Of a DNA stretch of 64,000 bases, positions 38,753 to 46,948 are shown piece after piece (the stretch's first letter is position 1; each line of letters opens with the position of its first letter). Where the stretch lies: assembly GCF_002209485.1 (NCBI RefSeq), contig NZ_NJIX01000004.1:659677-723676 (forward strand), read 5' to 3'. The translations under genes and the position numbers were made by a program. This stretch comes from Achromobacter sp. HZ34 (lineage in GTDB: Bacteria; Pseudomonadota; Gammaproteobacteria; Burkholderiales; Burkholderiaceae_B). The notes beneath the pieces are model-generated. The model ran no database searches. It was not told the DNA's origin and saw nothing but the letters and a program-made list of their open reading frames with translations.

Positions 38753-39991
38753 ATGGACGCGTCCGTCGTCCAGGCGGGCCTGATCGCATCTATGGATACG
38801 TTGAAATCGGCCGCCGATACCCTGTTCATTCTCATCGGCGCGGTGATGGTGCTGGCGATGCATGCGGGCTTCGCCTTTCTTGAACTGGGTACCGTCCGCA
38901 AGAAGAACCAGGTGAATGCCCTGGTGAAGATCCTGGTGGACTTCGCGGTGTCGACCATCGCGTATTTCTTCATCGGCTACAAGATCGCCTACGGGGTGCA
39001 GTTTTTCACCGGCGCCGAAGCGCTGACGGTGAACAACGGCCATGAGCTGGTGCGCTTCTTCTTCCTGCTGACATTCGCGGCGGCGATCCCGGCCATCATC
39101 TCCGGTGGCATCGCGGAACGTTCACGCTTCAATCCGCAACTGGCGGCGACGTTCCTGCTGGTGGGCTTCGTCTATCCCTTCTTCGAAGGCATCGTCTGGA
39201 ACGGCCATTTCGGCATCCAGCAATGGCTGACCGAGGCGGCGGGTGTGCCGTTCCATGATTTCGCCGGATCGGTGGTGGTGCATGCCTTCGGCGGCTGGAT
39301 CGCGCTGATTGCCGTGGTGCTGCTGGGCGCGCGGCGGGGACGTTACAAGGACGGCCGCATCGCCGCCCACCCGCCTTCGAACATTCCTTTTCTTGCCTTG
39401 GGCGCATGGGTGTTGGCGGTGGGCTGGTTCGGCTTCAACGTGATGAGCGCACAGACGCTGGACAAGATCAGCGGCCTGGTGGCCATCAATTCGCTGATGG
39501 CCATGGCGGGCGGCACCCTGTCGGCGTGGGCCGTCGGGCGCAATGACCCGGGCTTCACCTACAACGGTCCCCTGGCTGGCCTGGTGGCCGTGTGCGCGGG
39601 CTCGGACCTGATGCATCCCCTGGGCGCGCTGGCGACCGGCGCGGTGGCCGGCGTGTTGTTCGTCTACATGTTCACCAAGGTCCAGAACAAGTGGCGTATC
39701 GATGACGTGCTGGGGGTGTGGCCCCTGCATGGCCTGTGCGGCGCCTGGGGTGGCATTGCGGCCGGCATCTTCGGGCTGAAAGCGTTGGGTGGCCTGGGCG
39801 GCGTATCTTTCTTCGTCCAGGTTGCCGGGACTGTCTTCGGCATCGTCGTGGCGTCGGTCGGCGGGCTCATCGTGTACGGCACCCTGCGCGCCGTCGTGGG
39901 CCTGCGTGTCAGCCAGGAAGCCGAATTCAATGGCGCCGACCTGTCCATACACAAGATTTCGTCGACGCCGGAGCGCGAGACGAATTGGTGA
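38753..39991 (+). CDS. amtB: Ammonium transporter
   Basis: AmtB is a trimeric channel for ammonium/ammonia in the inner membrane. The 412-residue product has about eleven helices and the twin-His pore (VVHAFGG and PLHGLCGAWGG). The cytoplasmic tail is short, and no glnK gene is adjacent, although the two are usually paired. TGGCAG-N8-GC at 38630-38644 has the minimal GG-N10-GC spacing of a sigma-54 promoter but a poor -12 element. Confidence 0.95.
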   Translation: MDASVVQAGLIASMDTLKSAADTLFILIGAVMVLAMHAGFAFLELGTVRKKNQVNALVKILVDFAVSTIAYFFIGYKIAYGVQFFTGAEALTVNNGHELVRFFFLLTFAAAIPAIISGGIAERSRFNPQLAATFLLVGFVYPFFEGIVWNGHFGIQQWLTEAAGVPFHDFAGSVVVHAFGGWIALIAVVLLGARRGRYKDGRIAAHPPSNIPFLALGAWVLAVGWFGFNVMSAQTLDKISGLVAINSLMAMAGGTLSAWAVGRNDPGFTYNGPLAGLVAVCAGSDLMHPLGALATGAVAGVLFVYMFTKVQNKWRIDDVLGVWPLHGLCGAWGGIAAGIFGLKALGGLGGVSFFVQVAGTVFGIVVASVGGLIVYGTLRAVVGLRVSQEAEFNGADLSIHKISSTPERETNW

Positions 39992-40071
39992 TGAAGCATT
40001 GCTGAGTCGCGGCGCTGCGTTGTAGTTTGGCCGCATACGGCGGCGAAGCGCCCTGCGGCTTTGGTCGTAGT

Positions 40072-40095
40072 GCGTGGCTTAGTGCTTGGCTTAGT
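40072..40095 (+). repeat. 12-bp tandem repeat between amtB and the NHL gene
   Basis: GCGTGGCTTAGT is followed by GCTTGGCTTAGT and a partial third copy (ACTTGGGC). It lies about 80 bases after the amtB stop. The rest of the 242-base gap shows no gene and no clear terminator. Confidence 0.75.
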
Positions 40096-40233
40096 ACTTG
40101 GGCGACGATCTCTCCCCATTGCTGTTGAAAGCGTTGTTTCATACAGGCTTTCGTCAGAATCCACCTGCTATACGGATTCATGCCTGAAGAAAAATAAGCG
40201 CTTCATCACAGCGAAGGTCCAGGAGGAGAGAGC

Positions 40234-41325
40234 ATGAATCAGAAGAGATTGTTGCTTGCTGCTGTATTGACCTTGGGGCCGGCCTTGTCGCTGGCCGCGC
40301 CCGAGGCGCAGCAGATCCCGTTCAAGGCGGCCAACCCTATCAAGATGCCCCCCGGCCAGCATTTAGGCGAAGTATCGGGTGTGGCGGTCGACAAGGGTGG
40401 CCACATCTATATCTTCCAGCGTGGCAATACGACCGGCCCGGCTTATGGTGCCGCCGCCGCCCAGTTGCTGGAGTTCGATCAAAACGGCAAGTATGTGCGC
40501 GAGATCGGCGCGCATCTCTATGCGTGGTCCTTCGCGCACGATGTGCGCGTGGATCCGCAAGGCAATATCTGGGCCGCCGACAAGGGCTCGGACATGGTCA
40601 TCAAGTTCAACAGGGCAGGCGATGTGGTCTGGACCATAGGCCGCAAGCCCGAGGCCAGTGACGAGAACGCCCATCCGCTGGAGCATCCCAAGCCGCCTTT
40701 GCCTGCCATTGACGGTTCGTTCCGCCAAGTGACGGATATGGCGTGGGATTCCAAGGGCAATACGTATATTTCGGATGGCTACATCAACTCGCGCGTGGCC
40801 AAGATCGGGCCGGATGGCCGCTGGTTGAAGTCCTGGGGCACGTTCGGCACGGAGCCGGGCCAGTTCAACACCCTGCATGCCATCGCCGTGGATGCCGAAG
40901 ACCATGTCTACGTGGCGGACCGGGGTAACCGGCGCATCCAGGTGTTCGACACGGAGGGCAAGTACCTGCGTTCGATCACCATCGACCTGCCGGCTCCGCC
41001 CGATGCCCAGCAGCTTTATGGCAACAAACCCAATCCCGAGGCGGGCGGTGCCGCCACCATGTTCCCCGGCGCGCCCTGGACCTTGTGCATCACGCCCAAG
41101 GTGGCGGGTAAGGAGCAGGTGCTTTACACCTCCGACGCCTTTCCCGGGCGCATCTACAAGCTGAGCCTGGACGGCAAGCTGCTTGGCTACCTCGGCGGCT
41201 CTGGCCGCAACGCCGGCCAGTTCGGCTGGGTCCACGAAATTGCCTGCCCTGACGAGAACACGCTGTATGTAGGCGAGCTGCTCAACTGGCGGGTACAGAA
41301 GCTGACGTTGAGTCCGAAGAAGTAG
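40234..41325 (+). CDS. Exported NHL-repeat protein (peptidyl-glycine alpha-amidating lyase-like)
   Basis: The 363-residue precursor has a signal peptide (LLLAAVLTLGPALSLAAP) and a predicted six-bladed NHL beta-propeller with repeats such as AHDVRVDPQGNIWAADKGSDMVIKF and HAIAVDAEDHVYVADRGNRRIQVF. Bacterial members are often annotated as amidating-lyase-like, without proven activity. GGAGGAG seven bases before ATG 40234 is a strong ribosome site. Its 3' end overlaps the convergent HTH gene by 44 bases. Confidence 0.88.
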   Translation: MNQKRLLLAAVLTLGPALSLAAPEAQQIPFKAANPIKMPPGQHLGEVSGVAVDKGGHIYIFQRGNTTGPAYGAAAAQLLEFDQNGKYVREIGAHLYAWSFAHDVRVDPQGNIWAADKGSDMVIKFNRAGDVVWTIGRKPEASDENAHPLEHPKPPLPAIDGSFRQVTDMAWDSKGNTYISDGYINSRVAKIGPDGRWLKSWGTFGTEPGQFNTLHAIAVDAEDHVYVADRGNRRIQVFDTEGKYLRSITIDLPAPPDAQQLYGNKPNPEAGGAATMFPGAPWTLCITPKVAGKEQVLYTSDAFPGRIYKLSLDGKLLGYLGGSGRNAGQFGWVHEIACPDENTLYVGELLNWRVQKLTLSPKK

Positions 41326-41584
41326 CGAGGGTGCCGGTGCGCTTGTTTAGAGACTCCCAGCCCAGCATCGCGAGTCCTATTGCCTTGGGCACCGGCTTTT
41401 GGCCGCAACGGTAGTAGGCCAGCATCCGCCGGCTGATGCCCAGGGCGTCCGATCCCGTATCCAGCGTGAGATGGTTGTGGCGCATCCAGGTGATGACATC
41501 TTGATGCGAGTATTCGGAGATCGGCGCCTCGTGCTGTGGACCGTTGACCGAAGTGAGCTTGATGGAAATTTGAGACTGTCTCAT
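41282..41584 (-). CDS. Small XRE-type HTH DNA-binding protein
   Basis: The 100-residue product has an N-terminal segment of about 25 residues of unknown role, a helix-turn-helix (SDALGISRRMLAYYRCGQKPVPKAIGLAMLG, read in two parts) near residues 45-80, and a Ser/Thr tail. AGGAG nine bases upstream sets the start at 41584. Two matching palindromes upstream suggest that it represses itself. No toxin partner gene is adjacent, so an orphan antitoxin-like regulator is one reading. Confidence 0.8.
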   Translation of the reverse strand: MRQSQISIKLTSVNGPQHEAPISEYSHQDVITWMRHNHLTLDTGSDALGISRRMLAYYRCGQKPVPKAIGLAMLGWESLNKRTGTLATSSDSTSASVPAS

Positions 41585-41624
41585 CGATTCAACTCCTGGA
41601 TGAGCGTTGATTGGGAAAGGATAG

Positions 41625-41654
41625 TGCAACCATTGCACTGATGCAATCGTTGCA
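41625..41654 (-). promoter_or_regulatory. Two tandem 13-bp palindromic operators upstream of the HTH gene
   Basis: TGCAACCATTGCA (41625-41637) and TGCAATCGTTGCA (41642-41654) are both perfect TGCAA-N3-TTGCA dyads, with starts 17 bases apart. They lie 40-70 bases before the HTH start, where an autoregulated promoter would be. The remainder of the 331-base gap to ychF holds no gene. Confidence 0.75.
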
Positions 41655-41754
41655 ATTGCCGGTTTCGGCTGAACGAGCCTGGTGGGTAGCGCTTCGTCGA
41701 GCTGCGTTCCGCACCCGGACAGGCCGCAGGGACGGAACCGTCTCTGCCCTCGGT

Positions 41755-41760
41755 TAAAAT
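41755..41760 (+). promoter_or_regulatory. Candidate -10 for ychF
   Basis: TAAAAT lies about 155 bases upstream of ychF in a GC-rich background. No clear -35 is seen. Confidence 0.3.
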
Positions 41761-41915
41761 GCGCGGTTTACTGGACTAATGTCCGATCCGGCCCCGGTTT
41801 TCAGGTTCGCGCTTCGGTGTTCAGGCTGCTGCCTGGATGGTCCCGCGAGTAGCGGGGGAGGCCGGCGGCGCGATCGTACCGGGCTCGCTGGTGCGTTGAT
41901 ACTTATAGGATTTCC

Positions 41916-43007
41916 ATGGCTCTGCAATGCGGCATCGTCGGCCTGCCCAACGTCGGCAAATCGACGCTCTTTAATGCGCTGACCCGCGCCGGCATCCCCG
42001 CGGAAAACTACCCTTTCTGCACCATCGAACCCAACGTCGGCGTGGTGGAAGTGCCCGATGCGCGCCTGCAGAAGCTGGCCGAGATCGTGTCGCCGGAGCG
42101 CATCCTGTCGGCCACGGTCGAATTCGTCGACATCGCCGGTCTGGTCGCTGGCGCCAGCCAGGGTGAAGGCCTGGGCAACCAGTTCCTGTCGCACATCCGC
42201 GAGACCGACGCCATCGTCAACGTGGTGCGCTGCTTCGAAGATCCCAACGTGATTCACGTCGCCGGCAAGGTCGATCCCATCGCCGACATCGAAGTCATCG
42301 AAACCGAGCTGGCCCTGGCCGACCTGCAGACCGCCGAGAAGGCTTTGCATCGTCACCAGAAGACCGCGCGTTCCGGCGACAAGGATGCGCAGAAGCTGGT
42401 GGGCCTGATCGAAAAGTGCATCGCTCAGTTGAACCAGGCCAAGCCCGTGCGTGCCCTGGACTTCTCGCCGGAAGATCTGGTCGTGCTCAAGCCCCTGTGC
42501 TTCATCACGTCCAAGCCTGCCATGTATGTGGGCAACGTCAGCGATGACGGCTTCGAGAACAATCCCCTGCTGGACCGCCTGAAGGAATTTGCCGCCTCGC
42601 GCAACGCGCCGGTGGTGGCGATCTGCGCGGCCATCGAATCGGAGATCGTCGATCTGGAAGACGCCGACCGTGCGGCCTTCCTGGCCGACATGGGCATGGA
42701 AGAGCCGGGCCTGAACCGCCTGATCCGCGCTGCGTTCAAGCTGTTGGGCCTGCAGACCTACTTCACCGCCGGTGTGAAGGAAGTCCGCGCCTGGACCGTC
42801 GCCATCGGCGCCACCGCCCCGCAGGCGGCGGGTGTCATCCACACCGACTTCGAACGCGGCTTCATCCGCGCCCAGACCATTTCCTACGACGACTACATCG
42901 CCTACAAGGGCGAGCAGGGCGCCAAGGAAGCGGGGAAGATGCGGGCGGAAGGGAAGGAATACATCGTGCAGGATGGCGATGTGATGAACTTCTTGTTCAA
43001 CGTCTAA
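41916..43007 (+). CDS. ychF: Redox-regulated Obg-like ATPase
   Basis: YchF is a universally conserved Obg-family P-loop ATPase that binds ribosomes and responds to oxidative stress. The 363-residue product has [26 protein letters not shown] and the C-terminal TGS domain ending in [20 protein letters not shown] precedes the ATG. Confidence 0.97.
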   Translation: MALQCGIVGLPNVGKSTLFNALTRAGIPAENYPFCTIEPNVGVVEVPDARLQKLAEIVSPERILSATVEFVDIAGLVAGASQGEGLGNQFLSHIRETDAIVNVVRCFEDPNVIHVAGKVDPIADIEVIETELALADLQTAEKALHRHQKTARSGDKDAQKLVGLIEKCIAQLNQAKPVRALDFSPEDLVVLKPLCFITSKPAMYVGNVSDDGFENNPLLDRLKEFAASRNAPVVAICAAIESEIVDLEDADRAAFLADMGMEEPGLNRLIRAAFKLLGLQTYFTAGVKEVRAWTVAIGATAPQAAGVIHTDFERGFIRAQTISYDDYIAYKGEQGAKEAGKMRAEGKEYIVQDGDVMNFLFNV

Positions 43008-43316
43008 GCGCGTACCGCTGCCGAGGCCGGACCAGGCGGATCATTTTGCCGCGGTTTGGCCGAGTAAATCATTTGTGCAAGGGGTTGCTGCACAATTGCC
43101 CGGTATCACCCGCGTGTCCCTGCCGGACACGCCGCGAACACCGAAAGTGCCACAGGCTGTGGCACAAATCCCTACCAAGGGGAGCCGCAACAGGCCGCGC
43201 CACTAAGCGCTCCGCATGCGTACTCGGGCGCATCGTCCGTCATTGCGCCCACCGCCACCGCCGGGTTAAGGTGACTTCCAGTGGTGGCCGCTGGCCATCC
43301 CTTATGGAGATGGCCC
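43008..43316. promoter_or_regulatory. 309-base gene-free region with two inverted repeats
   Basis: GCGTGTCC (43112-43119) pairs with GGACACGC (43125-43132), probably the end of the ychF transcript. Then GTGCCACAG-G-CTGTGGCAC (43147-43165) is a perfect 19-base operator-like dyad upstream of the MFS/dioxygenase pair. No regulator gene is adjacent. Confidence 0.5.
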
Positions 43317-44540
43317 ATGCGATCGAAGTCGGTGAGCGCGCAGATCGGGGTGCTGGTGTTCGCGACCAGTCTTATCCAGCTTGCCAACGGCTTCTTCGGC
43401 ACGTTCATCTCCTTGCGGATCGCCCTGGCTGACTTCGGGGCCTCGTTGTCCGGCTTGGTGCTCAGCAGCTATTTCGCCGGCTTCACGGTAGGCGCCTTGC
43501 GCTGCGAACGGATCATCGGAAGAGTTGGGCACATTCGCGCCTATGCTGCATTCGCCGGCATGGTCGTCGCGGCGACCTCGATAATGCCGCTGTGGCAGGA
43601 ACCGCTGGCCTGGCTGACCCTGCGCGCAATCATCGGTTTCGGCTGCTCCGGCCTGTTCATCACCACGGAAAGCTGGCTCAACGCCAAGGCGGAGCCCACA
43701 CAGCGCGGGCGGATATTTTCGATCTACATGTTGGGCACGTTCCTGGCCCTGGCGCTGGGGCAACTGCTGATCGGCCAGGTCGACGTCGAAACGGCCAAAC
43801 CCTTCAATGGCATCGCCGCCTTGTTCGCGGTGGCGCTCGTCTTCGTGAGCACGACGCGGGCCGAGCCGCCCCGCAAGACTGTGACTACGGCACTTCCCTT
43901 CACCCGCCTGCCTCGCACGGCACCGGTCGCTGTTGCCGGCTGCATGGTGAGCGGGCTCCTCAGCGCCAGCTTCTATTCGCTGGTGCCCGCATGGATGCAG
44001 GGCGAGGGCATTGCCCGGGAGACGATCGCGCTGTTCATGCTGATCGCCGTGCTGGGCGGACTGGCATTCCAGGTCCCGGTCGGCCGGCTCTCGGACAGAT
44101 TCGACCGCCGCCTGGTGCTGGCGATACTGAGCCTAGGTTTCGCGCTTACCGCAATCATCGTCATCAACCTGCCGCATACCCGCCCGGTAGTCTTGACTGC
44201 CGCGGCTCTACTCGGCGGCTTCATGTCCACCCTATACCCTGTTTGCGTCGCCAATGCACACGACCAGATGCCGGCCGATCAAGTGGTGGCGGTAAGCGGG
44301 CAACTCATATTGATCAGCGGCGTGGGCTCCGTGATCGGACCGCTGGTCGGCACCATCGTGATGGCGCACTTCAGTATCGACGGCCTGTTCTATTTCATGG
44401 GCGCCGTCGCGCTGTTGCTGTCTGGCACGGCCATGGCGGGTCGCGCGCTGGTGACCGAGCCAGCACACCAGGAACGTACGTTCGAGATCCTGTCCCCCCA
44501 GGCCGCGCCGCTCGCGCATGATCAGATCGATCCCCTCTAG
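43317..44540 (+). CDS. MFS transporter (YcaD-like)
   Basis: The 407-residue product has 12 predicted helices in two halves with a central loop near residue 185. The MFS signature GRLSDRFDRR lies between helices 8 and 9, and GFGCSGLFITTESWLN resembles the YcaD group. GGAG eight bases before ATG 43317 supports this start over one 12 codons upstream. It lies 90 bases before an aromatic-ring dioxygenase gene, so import of an aromatic compound or export of its products is possible. Confidence 0.88.
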   Translation: MRSKSVSAQIGVLVFATSLIQLANGFFGTFISLRIALADFGASLSGLVLSSYFAGFTVGALRCERIIGRVGHIRAYAAFAGMVVAATSIMPLWQEPLAWLTLRAIIGFGCSGLFITTESWLNAKAEPTQRGRIFSIYMLGTFLALALGQLLIGQVDVETAKPFNGIAALFAVALVFVSTTRAEPPRKTVTTALPFTRLPRTAPVAVAGCMVSGLLSASFYSLVPAWMQGEGIARETIALFMLIAVLGGLAFQVPVGRLSDRFDRRLVLAILSLGFALTAIIVINLPHTRPVVLTAAALLGGFMSTLYPVCVANAHDQMPADQVVAVSGQLILISGVGSVIGPLVGTIVMAHFSIDGLFYFMGAVALLLSGTAMAGRALVTEPAHQERTFEILSPQAAPLAHDQIDPL

Positions 44541-44630
44541 ATCCGCGATCCTATAAATAAAAGCAGTGAGGGCATGAATGCGTTATACAGACGACCAACG
44601 CAAAAGCCTCCCACGAAAGGGCAAACAAGC

Positions 44631-45470
44631 ATGTCCCAATATTTCTCCGAAGAACATTCCGTCGACGCAGTGAACGCGCGTATGGGTGACGACGTATCGC
44701 CGCGCTTGCGGCAGGTCATGACGTCCTTGGTCAGTCACCTGCATGGTTTCATCAAGGACGTGCAACTGACCCAGGAAGAGTGGGAATTCGCCATCGGCTT
44801 CCTGACGCAGACGGGGCAGCTATGCAGCGAGCAGCGGCAGGAATTCATTCTGCTTAGCGACACACTGGGCGTGTCGATGCTGGTCGATGCGATCAGCAAT
44901 CGCCGCCCGAGCGGGGCGACGGAAAATACCGTGCTGGGGCCCTTCCACGTGGCCGATGCGCCGCGGCGCGAAATGGGAGCGTCGATATCCGCCGACGGTA
45001 AAGGCGAGTCCTGTCTGTTCGAGGGCAGGGTGCTCGACGCGCAGGGCAAGCCCATTGCAGGCGCCTGCCTGGACGTGTGGTCCGATAATGCCGACGGCTT
45101 CTACGACGTGCAGCAGACCGATATCCAACCCAGGTGGAACAACCGCGGCAGGTTCACGACAGCAGCCGATGGAACTTATCGCTTCATCGGCATCAAACCA
45201 GTGTCCTATCCCATTCCCCACGACGGGCCGGTGGGAAAAATGCTGGCCGCGCTGGGCCGCCACCCCTATCGTCCGGCGCATATGCACTTCATCGTCACGG
45301 CTCCCGGCTTCCAGACCGTGGTGACCCATACTTTCGTTGGCGACGATCCCTATATCACCTCCGACGCGGTCTTCGGCGTGAAGGATACGCTGGTGGCACC
45401 GTTCCAAAAAGTAAGTGAGGGGAAAACGATCTGGCGCTCGCCGTTTGACTTCGTGCTTGTGCCCTCGTAG
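44631..45470 (+). CDS. Intradiol ring-cleavage dioxygenase (hydroxyquinol/catechol 1,2-type)
   Basis: This non-heme Fe(III) enzyme cleaves dihydroxy- or trihydroxybenzenes between the hydroxyls. The 279-residue product shows the four iron ligands expected: Tyr158 (DGFYDVQ), Tyr193 (VSYPIP), His217 and His219 (PAHMHF). The N-terminal helical domain is the dimer-forming part of catechol/hydroxyquinol dioxygenases, with hydroxyquinol the better guess. No muconate or maleylacetate gene is adjacent. AAGGG precedes ATG 44631; an ATG at 44574 is an alternative. Confidence 0.9.
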   Translation: MSQYFSEEHSVDAVNARMGDDVSPRLRQVMTSLVSHLHGFIKDVQLTQEEWEFAIGFLTQTGQLCSEQRQEFILLSDTLGVSMLVDAISNRRPSGATENTVLGPFHVADAPRREMGASISADGKGESCLFEGRVLDAQGKPIAGACLDVWSDNADGFYDVQQTDIQPRWNNRGRFTTAADGTYRFIGIKPVSYPIPHDGPVGKMLAALGRHPYRPAHMHFIVTAPGFQTVVTHTFVGDDPYITSDAVFGVKDTLVAPFQKVSEGKTIWRSPFDFVLVPS

Positions 45471-45541
45471 CGCGGGCCATTTTCTGTCTTCTTGCCGTCA
45501 CATGAAGGTGAGCGCATCCCGCCGCATGGCCGCCTTTCCTG

Positions 45542-45922
45542 GTGTGGGGCAAGCAGTCCTACCGTCAGCGGATCGTCGCGGCTGGCGAAGAGGTCTCGTA
45601 CTACCTCTGGGCGCCGGACGAGATCCGCGAGGTTCAGGGCTACGACGACGAGCACTGGTTCGAGGACGAACAACTGGACGACCTCTGCCGCCAGCATGTG
45701 GCGCTGATGTACAAAGAGGAAAGCCAGGCGTCCCTGCTGCGTGTGCTGGCCGACCTGGTCCCCGAGGTAAGCCGGCTCGTGTCCGCATCAGGCCTGCCGG
45801 TCACTGACGACTTCGTCGTGGCCTATGCCGACAACACCGGCGAAATCGACACGCTGACCGCGCTACAGACCAGCCTGGACCCCGGCCACTGGGCCCTGCT
45901 CGAACAACGCGGCTACGTCTGA
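45542..45922 (+). CDS. Hypothetical protein, possibly 5'-truncated
   Basis: I recognise no family in the 126-residue product. It is acidic and without membrane segments (YYLWAPDEIREVQGYDDEHWFEDEQ). The only start in frame is GTG 45542, with no ribosome site. The frame is open back to 45512 without an ATG, while a plausible ATG (45502) is in another frame. This suggests a gene that lost its 5' end or was frameshifted. It overlaps the convergent YhbP-like gene by ten bases. Confidence 0.5.
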   Translation: MWGKQSYRQRIVAAGEEVSYYLWAPDEIREVQGYDDEHWFEDEQLDDLCRQHVALMYKEESQASLLRVLADLVPEVSRLVSASGLPVTDDFVVAYADNTGEIDTLTALQTSLDPGHWALLEQRGYV

Positions 45923-46368
45923 GCCGCGCCGGATTCCACCGCGCGCCGCCAATGCGTCTTGGTGCCGAACTTCACCCGGTTGTCGGTAAGCTTCATCACA
46001 TCCAGACTGACCGCCCACACCGGCGCGGAAACATGGCGGGTTTCAGGGAAGCGCTGGTGATATAGCGCCAGTACCCGCGCTTTATCGTCCTCGTCCTCGA
46101 CCAGGCGCGCGTGCCCCGCGAACTGCAGTCCAAGGATCTGCGAGATATCCCTGGGCTGGCCCGCCACGCACCCGGCCACGCGGGTATCCGCCAGCATGGC
46201 CTGCGCGTGCCGGGTATCCACGCTACCCAGGAAAACCAAAGCCACCTCGCGCGGGTCGTAAATGAAGAACGCGTTGCAGGCCCACGGCCCCTGCGCGTCC
46301 TGCACGGACAAGGTCAGGACGTGATGCTCGGCGAGCAAGTCAAGGATGGCGTCGGGTACGGGATGCAT
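45913..46368 (-). CDS. YhbP-like FMN-binding split-barrel protein
   Basis: The 151-residue product resembles E. coli YhbP (UPF0306) along its length: EHHVLTLSVQDAQGPWACNAFF, TRHAQAML, VAGQPRDISQILGLQF and SAPVWAVSLDVMKLTDNRVKFG. This group shares the pyridoxamine 5'-phosphate oxidase fold and may bind FMN. Its reaction is unknown. It has no obvious operon partner. Confidence 0.85.
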   Translation of the reverse strand: MHPVPDAILDLLAEHHVLTLSVQDAQGPWACNAFFIYDPREVALVFLGSVDTRHAQAMLADTRVAGCVAGQPRDISQILGLQFAGHARLVEDEDDKARVLALYHQRFPETRHVSAPVWAVSLDVMKLTDNRVKFGTKTHWRRAVESGAAQT

Positions 46369-46439
46369 GGCGGCAGGTCAGGGGTGGATAGCGGCAGGTA
46401 CTGAATGCATGGTGGCGGGGACGCGGTGCGTCGCGCTGT

Positions 46440-46886
46440 TCACAGATTCGCCGAGCCAGCGTCGCGCCGCAGCCGCGCTTCGGTCAGCGCATCCACCTGG
46501 CCGCCAAAATACTTGCGCAGGCATTCCTGGAATGCCAGTTCGCCAGGATCGGCATGCGTGAACAGCGTCATGCTGGAGCGGAATTTCATGTCATCGGGAG
46601 AACCGAATATCTCGTGAATGCCGCGCTCCTGCACGGCCGCCACCAGGGTCGCGCATTCGCGCAGCCTGGCACCCAGAACCGGATGCGCCAGATAGGCGCG
46701 CGCTTCGTCCAGGCCACTAATGCCATAGGCTTGCGCCATGGCGCTGTGTCCCAGCCCCCGCAACTGCGGAAAAACGTACCACATCCAATGGCTGCGTTTT
46801 CTTCCTTCTCTTAGCTCCTCCAGCACCTGATCGATGACCGGCGCTTGGGCGTCAACGAAACGTTGAAGGCTGTAGGTATCTTGCAT
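46440..46886 (-). CDS. DUF1810 family protein
   Basis: The 148-residue soluble product has the family hallmarks RFVDAQAPVIDQVLEELREGRKRSHWMWYVFPQ (in part) and KFRSSMTLF. DUF1810 proteins are widespread and uncharacterised. GGAGACGATC precedes the ATG at 46886. It is separated from the YhbP-like gene by a 71-base spacer containing imperfect GGCGGCAGGT-type repeats. Confidence 0.88.
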   Translation of the reverse strand: MQDTYSLQRFVDAQAPVIDQVLEELREGRKRSHWMWYVFPQLRGLGHSAMAQAYGISGLDEARAYLAHPVLGARLRECATLVAAVQERGIHEIFGSPDDMKFRSSMTLFTHADPGELAFQECLRKYFGGQVDALTEARLRRDAGSANL

Positions 46887-46948
46887 GATCGTCTCCAGTA
46901 TTGCGGCGATGGATTACTTGGCCTGCATGGCCCTTGCAGCAGTGACCG

